Shown: positions 6,280 to 16,539 of the stretch, in pieces
How positions within the stretch are numbered: position 1 is the first letter of the stretch
Layout of the letters: each line of letters opens with the position of its first letter
Origin: Spirogloea muscicola
Taxonomy: Eukaryota; Streptophyta; Zygnematophyceae; Spirogloeales; Spirogloeaceae
Assembly: GCA_009602725.1 (NCBI GenBank)
Contig: WELB01000044.1
Coordinates: forward strand, 397,701-415,146
Length of the DNA stretch: 17,446 nt
Direction of reading: 5' to 3'
Translations under genes and position numbers: made by a program
Notes under the pieces: model-generated
Told to the model about the DNA's origin: nothing
The model's input: only the letters and a program-made list of their open reading frames with translations
The model's database searches: none

Positions 6280-9200
6280 ATGAAGAGCTCCTGGAAGCGC
6301 CTGCGCCAGGCCGTGGCCTGTGGCGCCCACGACCCCGGCTCGCCCCTCCCCGCCGCCCGAGGCGACCCCTCCGGCGACCACGTCCGCGACTGCGAGCCCT
6401 GCAAGACGCCGCGCCTGTCCTCGTCGGCGGCCGCCGCCGGCGCCGGCGTCGACTCCATAGCCCCATTACCGCAAGCCGTGCAAGTTAGCGCTGAGAGCGA
6501 AGGCATGGGTGCCCACAGCACCTCCCAGCGGCAGCGGCCTGCTCAAGAGGGCTCTGGCGCCGCGACGGCTCCGACGACGGGAGGGACGGAGCCGCCGGGA
6601 GCGTCGGCTGGCGAGGCGGCCAGCACGCGCGGGACGTCGATCAGGTCCCAATGCCGTCGCAACAGCCGCTCCAGCTCCACATCTGCCGGCATTACCGCCC
6701 GGAGCCCCAAGGTGCGCCAATGGATCGTGCAGCACATGTAGTGTGCGGCCGTCCGTTGGGCTGGACTGGCCAGGGAAGCGACTTGCTCAGTGCAAGTCGC
6801 GCTCAGCGTTCAGAATGTGAGTCCTATGTCGTCTTATTGACTTGCCCAGGTGCTGCATGTGCAAGTCCTGGGTGCTCTAGGAGCGTCTTCTAATGACCTC
6901 CGCTGGCTATCTCCCATTCGTTTTGACAGCGGGTGTGCTCCATCTGCCTGGAGACGCACAAGGCCGCCGGGCACGGGCACGCGCTGTTCACGGCCGAGTG
7001 CGGCCACACCTTCCACTTCACCTGCATCACGTCCAACGTGAGGCACGGCCACACCTCCTGCCCTCTCTGCCGCACCACCTGGAAGGAGCTGCCCTGGATG
7101 GCTCCCCGTGCCAGTCAGGGCGTGCGGCCGAGCAGGGCAAAAGGCACTCCCACGCTGCCAAGGGCCCACTCGAGTCAGCAGTGTAACTCCGGCGCCCAAG
7201 ACCAGTCCTTCGTGTCCTTCAGTGAGGTATGCCAACGAGGCTCGTCTGCTCAAGAGACAGCTCAACCCTGCAGCCACTTCCTTTCCTGTAATATAGAAGT
7301 GAGAAGCATACTTTCCATAACGCCACCTTGCTGCATTACAGATTCCGCTGGCGGGCATGGACAATGGGAGAACAGAAGCAAGCTCTGCAAATGTGAGAAG
7401 TACAGTCCTCCTACTCTGTCAGCCCCTGAAGTCTGTGGAGTCTAATGCTTCACTGTGACTGACATCCATACGCCTAGTGCACCAGTGCATGGCGCCTGCG
7501 GTTCCTGAACAAGGGATAAACATGCCAAAGGCAACAACTACCTTGGACGTCATTTCGCACTTGCAACTTTCAGGCCAGCTGTCTGCATTCCTCATACGAA
7601 TTGCCTCTTTCTCGTAACACCACATCTTGTGGATGCCTCTGGTCGGCGAACAGATGTTGGATGTCACCGTTGTCAACGGCCGCTTCACCGCGGTGCACCA
7701 ACAGGGCATTCCGGGCGTGACTGTATTCGCATTCAACGATGACGACGAGCTGGTGCATCCGCAGGACCCAGCAGCTGTCGGCTGCTGCAAGAATTCTGCG
7801 TCACCTGCAGCGAGCTCGGGCTCAAGCCTGTTGCTGGCCTTGCAAGCTGAAGTGGACGTCGTGCCACGGGACGAGGCTCAGACATACTACACAGTCCTGC
7901 TGAACATCCAGGCGCCAAAGTCGACCATGTTGCAACTGCCACCCCAGACCCCTCCTCCGCAGCTGCAGCAACTAGCTGCCGGGAGCCCCATGGATTACCA
8001 GGGCTCCATGAGTCTCTTGAGAGGGCCCTCTATGCAGATGCTCGACGCCTTTGAGAACGAGACAGCTGACATACTTGGTGCTGCATGTTCACCCGACTTC
8101 AGCACAATGCAGTCCTCCCCTGCCCCCGCCCCCACTTGTATGGACCCAATGGGAGCTGCACACGAAGTTGGGCTGGGCGTCTCAGAGAGGGTGACCATTG
8201 ACTTGGTCACCGTCCTCGACATCAGCGGTAGCATGCTGGGTGAGAAGATGAAGTTCCTCAAGCAGGCAGTGGGCTTCCTTATGCAGGTTAGTCAAATGAC
8301 AACCCTGGCATAGAAGCTTCTGACTTGGCACATGGTGCGGCTGTATTCAGAGGGCGAGCACCTTCTCCTATGCAGCCTTCTCCATACATGAAGTACAGCC
8401 GACTCGTATGACCAGCCATGCTGAACGACCTATGATGTGCAGATGCTTTCTCCAGGAGACCGTCTCTCCATTGTGGCCTTCTCGTCCGCAGCCAGGCGAG
8501 TGCTAAGACTGAGGCGAATGGATGCGGATGGCAGAGCAGACGCTCGCGCTGCTATGGAGAAGCTCTATCCGCAGGGGGGAACCAACTTGACTGCGGGCTT
8601 GGAAAAAGCACTGATGATTCTGAGGGATCGGAAGCACAGCAACACTGTGTCAAGCATCTTCCTCCTATCTGATGGCCATGACACCAGCTCACTCATCAAG
8701 CGTCGGTGGGTATAAGCCCCCCAATCTCACCTGCCTAATAGTCGTCATGTGCACGGCAATCCCCTCCACTTCCTATCTTCTTCCCCCGTCCCTCCCCCAT
8801 TGCAACTTGCAGTCCAGTGCACACAGCTGATTACCGATGGGGCTTGCAGTGAAGGAGCTCCACCCAATGCCGGCAAGGACACCGGAATTCTCAAGGCACT
8901 GAAGGAACTGCGGCAGGATGCTGTTGCGATGCATTCAACTGCCACCAACGCCCACATATCGATCCACACTTTTGGGTTTGGGGCAGACCACGATCCAGGC
9001 ACTCTGCATGCCGTAGCCGAGGAGGCAGGCGGCACAATTTCCTATGTGGAACATAAGGAAGATTTGCAGGATGCACTTGCGCAGACACTTGGGGGACTTC
9101 TGAGCCTTGCAGTGCAGGTATATGAAGACCGTGGATCTCTTACTTGTACAGCATCTCAGGAGGCAGGAACACATCTCACACATATTTGCCGCTTGCTTGT

Positions 9201-10495
9201 GATTGCACCAAATCTCACGAGAATGAGCTTTTGCTCTTGTAGGACGTGAAGCTATCGTTTGCTACATCTGCTCAAGGAGGCAGGATCACGAATGTCCTAG
9301 CGGGCAGCTACAGTAGCAAAGTGAGGTCCGAAGGCAATGGAGGAGCCGTGTTCCTTGGGGACATGTACCGCGACGAGGAGAGAAATGTCCTTCTTGAGGT
9401 CTCCCTGCCCCAAGCAGCGGGAGTGCCTGGTACTGAGGCCTTGCTGAGGCTCCTCCGAGCACGGTGCTCGTACAAGGTTGCCCCGCTCTTCGAGGGCATC
9501 GAAGTGAGCACCAGTACTAAAGCACTTCGTGACCTGCCGCATGAAGCTTCTCCTACTGAGCACAACAGCAACTTGTTTGATTTGTCAACTCAGAAACATG
9601 TACGTGCGGTTCTGTGGTTGCTCTGCAGAGGACGAAAACTGAGGAGCTGACGGTGCACCTGGCCGAGAGGGAATTGATGGCAGTGAGGCCGCAAGCCAAA
9701 GTGGGCATTGACCGGCAGCGCAATCGCATCTATGCAGTCTCGGCCATCCAGAGAATCCGCCTGCTGCTGGAGCTGGGCGACTTGCAGGCAGCCCAGCAGA
9801 CCATCAAAGAGGCGCTGGACTTCCTGCAGTCGTCACAAGCGGCGACATCAGCAGACGAGCTCACGCTGGGCCTCCAGGACGAGCTGGCAGAGATCCTGAA
9901 GTGCATGTCTAACAAGGATCTCTCCCAGTACAGTGCTGGCAAAGCATACATGCTCTCAGTACAAAGCTCCCACTGCTGGCAGCGGGCCACCACGCGTGGA
10001 TCCTCTGGCCCCAATAGGTACAGCAGCACGCTGCCGCCGTCGCCTGCAGTTGGGCAGTGAAATGCATGTGAATCACATTGAATCCTCCTTACCAACGATC
10101 AGGCTGCTTGATAAGCACAAGCTCAGCATGTTCAGCAGATATGAGAGTAGCAGATGCTTGATGGTAGACTGCAAGCAGATTGACTGTCTCTGGAACTTGC
10201 CCCTATGCTGCTGTTGGTTGAGGTGCTCCATCTGTGCTCCTTGAGTCTTTGCAGCAATGACTACCTGACGCCATCAATGGCAGGCATGGTCCTACGTTCC
10301 CAAGCGAGCTCCAGGCAGCTGTCTTCTCAAGAAGCAGGAAGCTGCGAGCCTCCTCGCCCGCCTTTGCCATCGCCTGAGGAGCTCAGTGGCAGCACGAGCA
10401 GCCTGAGAGGGCCACGGCCGGCCCCTCTGATCTCCTTCAGCCGAAAGTCCATCGAAGCTGCCCCTGAATCAGCTCAAGTCGTAGCAGTGCCTTGA
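6280..10495 (+). CDS. WAV3-like: WAV3-family RING-H2/VWA protein, probable E3 ubiquitin ligase
   Basis: Nine exons are proposed: 6280-6711, 6930-7226, 7342-7392, 7654-8286, 8443-8709, 8818-9117, 9243-9503, 9629-10017 and 10255-10495, about 956 residues. The RING-H2 finger is at about 147-191: Cys147 and Cys150, Cys168, His170, His173, Cys176, Cys188, Cys191. The VWA domain starts near 440 with the metal site DISGS (449-453), and continues through DRLSIVAFSSAARRVLRLRR and SIFLLSDGHDT to HTFGFGADHDPGT. The C-terminal region (QRNRIYAVSAIQRIR, YMLSVQSSHCWQRATTRG, YLTPSMAGM) follows the order of Arabidopsis WAV3, whose family members are ubiquitin ligases acting in auxin-related root growth. The algal role is unknown. 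Start 6280 (MKSSWKRLRQAV) matches the basic, Trp-containing N-terminus of the family; ATGs at 6154 and 6160 are alternatives. Least certain are exon 3, the 7654 acceptor, the 8709/8818 junction and the 9503 donor. Confidence 0.85.
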
Positions 10496-10596
10496 CACAG
10501 TGGGGTCAGCCTGCGGAGTGCAGTATCTACGTTCAATCAAGGTTGCTCATTTAGCTGCCATGCGAGCAGGCAAGCTTCGCCAGCAGCAGTACCTAG

Positions 10597-10601
10597 TTGT
10601 A
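10597..10601 (+). terminator. Candidate TGTAA polyadenylation signal of the WAV3-type gene
   Basis: TGTAA lies about 100 bases past the TGA at 10493-10495. It is the common chlorophyte signal and sits at a typical distance. The match is short. Confidence 0.4.
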
Positions 10602-12949
10602 ACGACCCCAGGCACGTCCAGCTCCCAACATAGCGCCCCTTAAGGGAGTTAAGACTTCCAAGAAGCCCCTAATAGCTCTTCGCTTGCTATCATAGCTCAG
10701 GTCCTCGGGTATTATCTTCTGGTAGCATGTAGCAAGAGACTCTGCCAATGACATAGCTTACTCGAGCTCTGGTTCAATCCACCTAGGCCATACGACACAT
10801 CAAGGAGCTTCACGAGAAAGGATATTCCCCTGCCACTCGAATGCTGGGAAGTCCAAAAAATTATTTCAGAAGGATAGAGCGCCCTCTTCTCTGACACTGA
10901 TCCTCTGTGACCAGGAGGGTTGCAGTATAAGTCTTGATTTTCATCTAGGGCGCTAGAAGGACATTGTAGATTGCATGCTAATGCCACTCGACCATTTGAG
11001 AACGGGAATTGGTTAGATGCTCGTTTCAGTCCCTTGGCCTGCGTGAAGGCAACTTCATTTCCAGTCCAGCACCTGCATAGCATAGCTGTCTTCGCTCAAG
11101 CCATGTTTCATTCCCCATCGAGCATGTGTGTAGTTGGTCAACTGGCAGGTGCTCATGACTTCCATGACGGCAACAATCCACCGACATTGAGGTGCGCCGA
11201 CGTGCTCTGATTGCTGTTTGCAGAAACGCAAGTGCATATTCACTTCAGAACGGCATTCTACTATACAATTGGCAATGAGCTAAGCTCTTTTGCATACCTC
11301 TGTCCGTCTGGGTGGACAGCAAAGCTGCGGAGGCCTAGCATGTCTTGAGATGCTGCACATTCTTTGTGCTTATTTCACGCACTCTTGTTCTTAGCTTAAC
11401 CCATTTCTCCAGCCGCTTTATCCAATTCTTGCTTTGTTTGGCAAGATCATTGATATAGTCGATGCAGTGCAACTTCTTGGGCTTGGACCTATGAATACTG
11501 AGCCCCTGTGACGACTTCCAGGCAACCATGACAGCACCCACACTTTATCTTCTTTTGCCTCCTGCGAAGGAGTAGGTTGTGAGGTCGTGTTTTAAGCATC
11601 GCTGGGCTAGTATCAAGCCAAACTCGAAAGTACATCATCCACTAGCATTTCTCAGCCGGGAGCTTGATGTAGTATGGTATCATTGTGCAGAAGTGCTTGA
11701 CAGCAGAGATTGTCGGCAATCGTACACATCTTGGTATACTTCGCGTCAGAATAGACTGAAGTCGCCTCAACAGGAAGTTAGCACAGCAGCTTTGATGAGG
11801 CGGTAAGTTGTTTTGGCTGAAAGCCGACCTGCTACAATGGAACAGTCATAAAGACTCATTGTGGCTGGCCTTGTAACTCATCAAGGTATGGAGCAAGGCT
11901 AGCTGTTCGCATCTGCACAGCGGTACGAGGGGCGTCGATGATGCATTATATTCGCTCGTCCAGATTACTCACATACTGAGGGCGCTTTGCTGGTAGTCAT
12001 GCGGGGCTGCAGTGAAGTGACCTCTTGCCAGGCAAGCTACCTAGTTGGCCAACTTAAGGCTGGTCTTACAGCATGTTGACTTGGGTGGCAAAGGTGCAAT
12101 CATGTGCGAGCGTAAGACGTGGCACCGGATATGGCTGAGGCACACTGTACAGCGGGTACATGACCACCAAGACCAACAGGTTACTCTTTTTCTGTGGTGG
12201 CCGGGCCAGATGGCATACATGCTTGAGTACATCAAGCTTTGTGCCACTCATTAGCACGATTAGGCCTCTTGAGCTGACCGCAAGAAGATTGCTCTTGTAT
12301 CACCAAATACAGATAGAGGACTATGTTGCCATCTTTTGCAAGTGAAGCAAGTAGGCTTCTCTTGTACCACCAACCACTGATAGGAATCACAGGCTCTTTA
12401 ATGGGAATGTTGACAAGACAAAAAGTGGCCTCGGTAACAATGGATTTCTCGGAAACCCATCTCTTCACTTGATCATCAGCCAGCAGTCTGTCAGGTGACA
12501 GGCGCAGAGCAGGTCCATGTCTTCCACTTAAGTTGTACATGCAGTCAGAGAGGCTGAATGGACTGCTTGGAAAAGCAACGGCTTATGCATAGGGGGCAGA
12601 GGGTATACAAGTAACAATCTCAAGGCATGCAAAAGCACACCAGGTGTGGAGACATGGTCAGGCGCCATGGTCTATCCCATGCAGATGTTTGGGACTTCTA
12701 CCTGGCACGGGCTGTGTCACTCCCGATGCTATGCCTGTGTGCGCTGATGCTCGCTGATGCTCACACGTCCCTCTAGCATCTGATTATCATCTGCGGAACT
12801 CCAGTGGTTGACCTCCTGCTTCAAGTTGCAGACTTGCAGCCTTCACGGAGTGGTAACCAAGCCAAGGTCCATGACGTGCAAGCAGCCTTTCTGTGACTTC
12901 TTCTCACGTGCACAGCCGTCGTGCAACGTCCCTCACAAGTTGCACAGCT
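10602..12949. other. Gene-poor spacer
   Basis: About 2.3 kb of lower-GC DNA with stops in all frames. The longest frames are about 123 codons (minus strand, 10712-11083), 102 codons (minus, 12232-12540) and 68 codons (minus, 11335-11541, very basic, including LEKWVKLRTRVREI). None has recognisable family features, partner exons or convincing splice sites. A short direct similarity exists: GCTCTTGTATCACCAA (12291-12306) against CTCTTGTACCACCAA (12359-12373), both following GAAG- or TAGG-like sequence. No intact tRNA is seen. It may hold decayed transposon DNA, but nothing here proves it. Confidence 0.5.
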
Positions 12950-13240
12950 CGAAGCTTCTGCTAGATCGAAAGAAGATTGTCTAAGAGGGAAGCATTGGCT
13001 GTAAGTGGCCAGCCCAAAAAGATCGAAAAATCTCAAGGGAGTCGGACAGGCGCAGAGCAATCAGTAAAGCAAGTGACCACTACATGAGGACAAGGATATA
13101 GGGAAGCCCTGACATGTATGTGCTAAAAACTCAGCACAACTATACAATAGAGAGAAGAGAATTTCCCAGAAAGAGGCGGTGGCTGCGAAAGGTGAAAGAA
13201 GAAGCAGCTCTTCCAAGGGGAGCAAGGGCTCTCATGCCCT
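12950..13240 (-). repeat. Diverged hairpin-module copies, reverse orientation
   Basis: First copy: GTCTAAGAGGGAAGCATTGG, CTGTAAGTGGCCAGCCC and AAAAAGATCG (about 12978-13025), followed by GGACAGGCGCAGAGCAATCA, whose last 11 bases resemble ACGGAGCAATCAGTACC at 5553. GCAAGTGACCACTACATGAG, AGGACAAGGATA and CCTGACATGTATG at 13064-13122 resemble 5114-5175 (CAAGTGACAGAGG, GGCAAGGACACA, CTGACATGTAAGG). A weak second copy is AAAGAGGCGGTGGCTGCGAA (13173-13192). Confidence 0.5.
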
Positions 13241-13242
13241 TG

Positions 13243-13400
13243 ATTTGATGTTGCTCACTCGCGGGTACTGAGCTTCCATCTGCATCGTCTAGTGTCTAGT
13301 TGTGTAGTTTCTCTTTTCGGCACCTCTTTTGGCTTTGGATTTTGTCCATTCGTTTTTGGCTGGCGTTGCCAGCCCCTCTTCTCTAAGGGCAAGCCCTTCT
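13243..13400 (+). mobile_element. Second copy of the SINE-like body, without tRNA head
   Basis: Reads TTGCTCACTCGCGGGTACTG, AGCTTCCATCTGCATCG, GTGTAGTTTCTCTTTTCGGC, ACCTCTTTTGGCTTTGGA, TTTTGTCCATTCGTTTTTGG and the hairpin GGCTGGCGTTGCCAGCCCCT. Each box has its counterpart in the same order in the reverse complement of 5615-5772, with an overall identity that I judge to be about three quarters. The upstream GATTTGATG aligns with the end of the B-box region of the other copy, but no A box is present, so this copy is 5'-truncated or its head has decayed. Confidence 0.6.
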
Positions 13401-13499
13401 ATCATGCTGCTCGGTTGCTCAGGTGCTCCGACTGTCCTTCAACGTCGCTCCAGATCTCCTTCTTCTTGATTTCCTAGGCATCTGCAGTGCACTTGCAGG

Positions 13500-13785
13500 C
13501 AGGCCGCGCGACGTCTTTCCGCCTGCTAGCTACTCATATTTGCATCTACTGACGAGAGGTTACTGAGAGTTCGCTTACTGCTGTCTCAGTCCTTAGCACT
13601 CCGACTCCTTCAGACCTTGTCCATTCTTTTGGGCTGGCCTCTCCCAGCCACCAGTAAATCTGGCCGCGCTTGCTCTTTTTCCGGCTGCAAGCTACTCTGA
13701 CTTGCAGCTTCTGATCAGGTGGTACTGAGCACCCATTTCAGGGCTGGCCTCTCACAGCCATTGCCGTAGTTTGGAAGAGCTATGT
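13500..13785 (+). repeat. Two hairpin-module copies with SINE-body-like lead-in
   Basis: First copy: CTCATATTTGCATCTACTGA and GGTTACTGAGAG, then TCCTTCAGACCTTGTCCATT, CTTTTGGGCTGGCCTCTCCC, AGCCACCAGTAAATCTGGCC and GCGCTTGC. Second: GGTGGTACTGAGCACCCATT, CAGGGCTGGCCTCTCACAGC, CATTGCCGTAGTTTGGAAGA and GCT. The lead-in TACTGAGCACCCATTTCA echoes TACTGAGC-TCCATCTGCA of the SINE-like copies, so hairpin module and SINE body belong to one family. The right end (GGAAGAGCT) recurs in most copies. Confidence 0.7.
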
Positions 13786-13919
13786 CTTGGGGAGAGCCAC
13801 TCTCTGATCACTTGATGCACCGTTGGAGAGCCACTTTCTTTCGTTATGATGAACACCCTCTGTTTGCACATAGCTGGATGTGACAGCCGCTCGTATTTAC
13901 ACAGCAGTCCCATCGTTCT

Positions 13920-14210
13920 TTGCGCACCACGCCCCCCGATTTTCCCTTCCCAAGCCTAACCCGCCATCCACCCCAGCCGCCCCCCCAGCTGACCCTCCCC
14001 ACGAACTAGCTCTGTCCGTAGTCCCCCACCCCCCCCCNCCATAGTCACCTCCAAACCCTGTCTCTGTCTCTCCCTCGCTCGCTCGATCTCGCTCCTCTCC
14101 CCTTCTCTAGATTTTCTTAGCCCTGTCTTGTCCCGCCCGCTCTCCCCGCCTCCCTCTTCTCCATGCGTCTTGTCCTTCCATCTGCAAGGTCTCGCAGTCA
14201 CTCTCGAAGC
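13920..14210 (+). promoter_or_regulatory. C/T-rich tract upstream of an ATG, with an undetermined base
   Basis: Almost 300 bases of pyrimidine-rich DNA with CTCTCC-type repeats and a C homopolymer that holds the only ambiguous base, n at 14038. It directly precedes the ATG at 14215, so a promoter or 5' leader role is likely. The exact length of the C run is unreliable because of the ambiguity. Confidence 0.4.
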
Positions 14211-14214
14211 CGCC

Positions 14215-15991
14215 ATGGAGTCAGCCCAGCGGAAGAAGCAGCGCTGGCAGCGGGTCGGGTGCACAGGTGATCGGTCAATATGCACAAGGGGCACCTGATG
14301 AGTGCGACTCGCGCAGCAGAGCCGCAGCCAGCTACTAGGAGGGAGCAGCATGCCGGCTTCGCGAGGCACTGGCGGTGAGTTTGATAGCTCTCCTGCTCGC
14401 TGTCCTGCTGATCTGCAGCAGCTGCTCGGCTGCACTTCTGACTGGCATGTGCCTCGGCAGGCCAAGATAATGGGGGGATCGCTACGGCGGCGGCAGGAGC
14501 CAGTGAGGGCATCGATCTGTCGCCGTCAGCGACTACAGCAGCATTTGACCCCGTGCTGCCGCTTTTGCGGGTGCCTGTGCCGGCGGGCCCTGGCGACGAC
14601 CCCGACAAAGGGCCCTACGTGCTGGCCTTCCGCGATGTTGACAGCTGGCGACGAGCTTGGGCCCACTGCGAGCAGAAGATTGCACTTCAATGTGAGGTGC
14701 AGCTCGCTTAAGCCCAAGCCCCTGACTTTGATAACGTAATATCAGGAAAGCATAAACCTCACGCAAGTGTTTGTGATTACGCATTTTCATTAGTCATAGT
14801 CGCTTCTTAGTGGCCCCAGTTGCAACTAAGGAAGCTGTCTGTCAGTGGTTCTTGACCAAGTTCTTGAAGAGGTTGACCGCAATCAATATGGCTCACGCCC
14901 ATCACCCGCCGCAGGCTGGCACGCGCATGGGCTGCTCCCTGGCAGCCACCAGTCGCTGCCGCACGCCGTGGTGGCGAGCGGCGCTACCACGGCTCCTTGG
15001 CCGGGGTGCCGTTAATGCTGAGGACAAGGAGCGCGAGGCATGCGAGGAGGCTGAGATGCTGGCCTGCCTGGCCGACTCCCACTCCCGCTGCTCCAAGCAC
15101 GCCAGGTGGCTCACACCCACCAGCCCCAGCCTCAATCTCCACCTGCAGACCTCGAAGCTGAATCTGCAATATTAAAATTCCATATCAAATTGCTGACTCT
15201 ACATTTGGGATCCATAGACCTGACGCCTTCGGCACCGCAAGGGATTCAATGAGCGGGCTGCTGCACCATACAGTTGAGCAGAGCATCATCTACTTGCGGA
15301 GGTGCAGGGAAAGCTGCGATCCAGTGTTCTCCGACCTGCGGATTGCAGACAGCCTAGACCTCGTCATCCCTAAGTTCCTGGACAAGAGCCTGCAGCAAGC
15401 GCTTGCGCCCGGGCAGGCTAAGACCCCACGGAGGGTGGCCACCGGCGACAGCACCGTTGGCACGGCGGCAGCTGCCAACCAGAGCTCTGGGGCAAACCCC
15501 TCGCCACAGGTGCTTAGTTGCCCTCCCTTGTCTTAGCTGGGATTACTTGACTGCACACCGCTATGCAGTACGATATCATGAAATGCTCAAAAGGGTGACA
15601 GCCCCTGTGCATTGGTTTAGTCAAGCCTTCACTGTAAGGATACAGTCAGGAGGTCAGGCAGACGCAGCGAACAAAAACTGATGACCACACGTCCTTCCTG
15701 TGGCAGGCGCAGAGGGCCGGCCTGCACAGTGGGTGGCACAGTCTCGACCAGAATATCTGGGAGGAGGAGGAGCCGCCGAGCGGGCGGGTGTCAAATATAA
15801 GAAGCAGCCGGCATCTGGCGCAGCGCGACGCAGGCCCTAGTGTGTGGCACATGCCTGGGCGGGGCGATGCCAATCACACCAGCGGCAGCTTCAGTGGTGG
15901 TGCCGACTTTGCTGAGCCCCACCAGGGCTGGGAAGGCGGCCTCATACGGCCCAAGGCTAGCCGCGCAAGGAGCACTGGCCCTGCCGCGTAG
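14215..15991 (+). CDS. Unrecognised multi-exon gene (exon chain incomplete)
   Basis: Several coding-like blocks share one strand. At 14215 an ATG in context CCGCC starts MESAQRKKQRWQRVGCT. About 14462-14694 gives ATAAAGASEGIDLSPSATTA, then VLPLLRVPVPAGPGDD and KGPYVLAFRDVDSWRRAWAH, ending before GTGAGG. About 15012-15105 gives EDKEREACEEAEMLACLADS. About 15249-15509 gives SGLLHHTVEQSIIYLRRCRE and DSLDLVIPKFLDKSLQQALA, ending CAG/GTGCTT. 15569-15633 gives RYHEMLKRVTAPVHWFSQAFT, ending ACT/GTAAGG. 15707-15991 gives AQRAGLHSGWHSLDQNIWEE and then a Ser/Gly/Arg-rich tail to the TAG at 15989-15991. The last junction is in phase (73-base intron, acceptor TGTGGCAG). The junction 15509/15569 is out of phase, and the exons around 14215-14350 do not join cleanly. 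I do not recognise the family. The blocks with spaced Trp, Arg and acidic residues look conserved, not random. Confidence 0.5.
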
Positions 15992-16539
15992 TGCCACATT
16001 CAGCGTCCAACGAGATTTGCCTGGGAATGGCTTTGCCCATGCAACACTTCCAGTACGCCCAGCCTCTCAACCAGGAAGAAGCCAGCCAGACAGATGGAAG
16101 GGCCTCCTACTGCCGCCGTCAAGGCAGCTACAGCAAGCTGCAGCCCCGCCGAGCTGCGTGGAAATGAGGCTGCTCAGCGCTCCAGCAGCATGCTTTGAGT
16201 CATGCACACAACTGGTGTGGCAATGTGGTGTCGTCATATATAGTGGACATTGCAACATGCACGGAACTTGACCAGACGCAAAGCTCAGCATCGAATCGAA
16301 TGTAGCCAAAGAATGACGGAAAGCGCCTAGACCTGCAAAGCCTGCATACTGAAGTCAAGTAGCGGCGGCAATATGTTCCAATGCCTGCACCAGGCATGCG
16401 CAGCAATGCTAGGTTGGAAGATGCAGGCACGGCTGGCGCCGTGAGGAGTAAGTCCTGAGGCGCTTAAGCCGGCAAAGTAAGGTGAGGGCGAGCAGCACGA
16501 CAGGGGATTTGGGGCGGGGGTGGTTGAGTGCGCGTCACG
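15992..16539. other. Spacer between two convergent genes
   Basis: About 550 bases between the stop at 15991 (+ strand) and the stop at 16540 (- strand). It should hold both 3' ends. Open frames crossing it (15840-16271 +, 16067-16309 -) lack family features. No TGTAA was seen on the + strand near the first stop. Confidence 0.5.

Noticed and set aside
5632-6521. Long minus-strand frames (249 and 207 codons) over the GC-rich region.
   Set aside because: Composition is almost only Ala, Gly, Arg and Pro, and they lie opposite the leader and first exon of the WAV3-type gene and the SINE-like repeat.
10720-10790. A tRNA gene suggested by GGTTCAATCC at 10771-10780.
   Set aside because: No cloverleaf can be formed and no matching acceptor stem or A box lies at the right distance.
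12232-12540. Minus-strand 102-codon frame with mixed composition, possibly a transposon remnant.
   Set aside because: No recognisable motif and no flanking terminal repeats; kept only as part of the spacer description.
16067-16309. Minus-strand 80-codon frame between the convergent genes.
   Set aside because: No family features; it overlaps the expected 3' ends of both neighbours.
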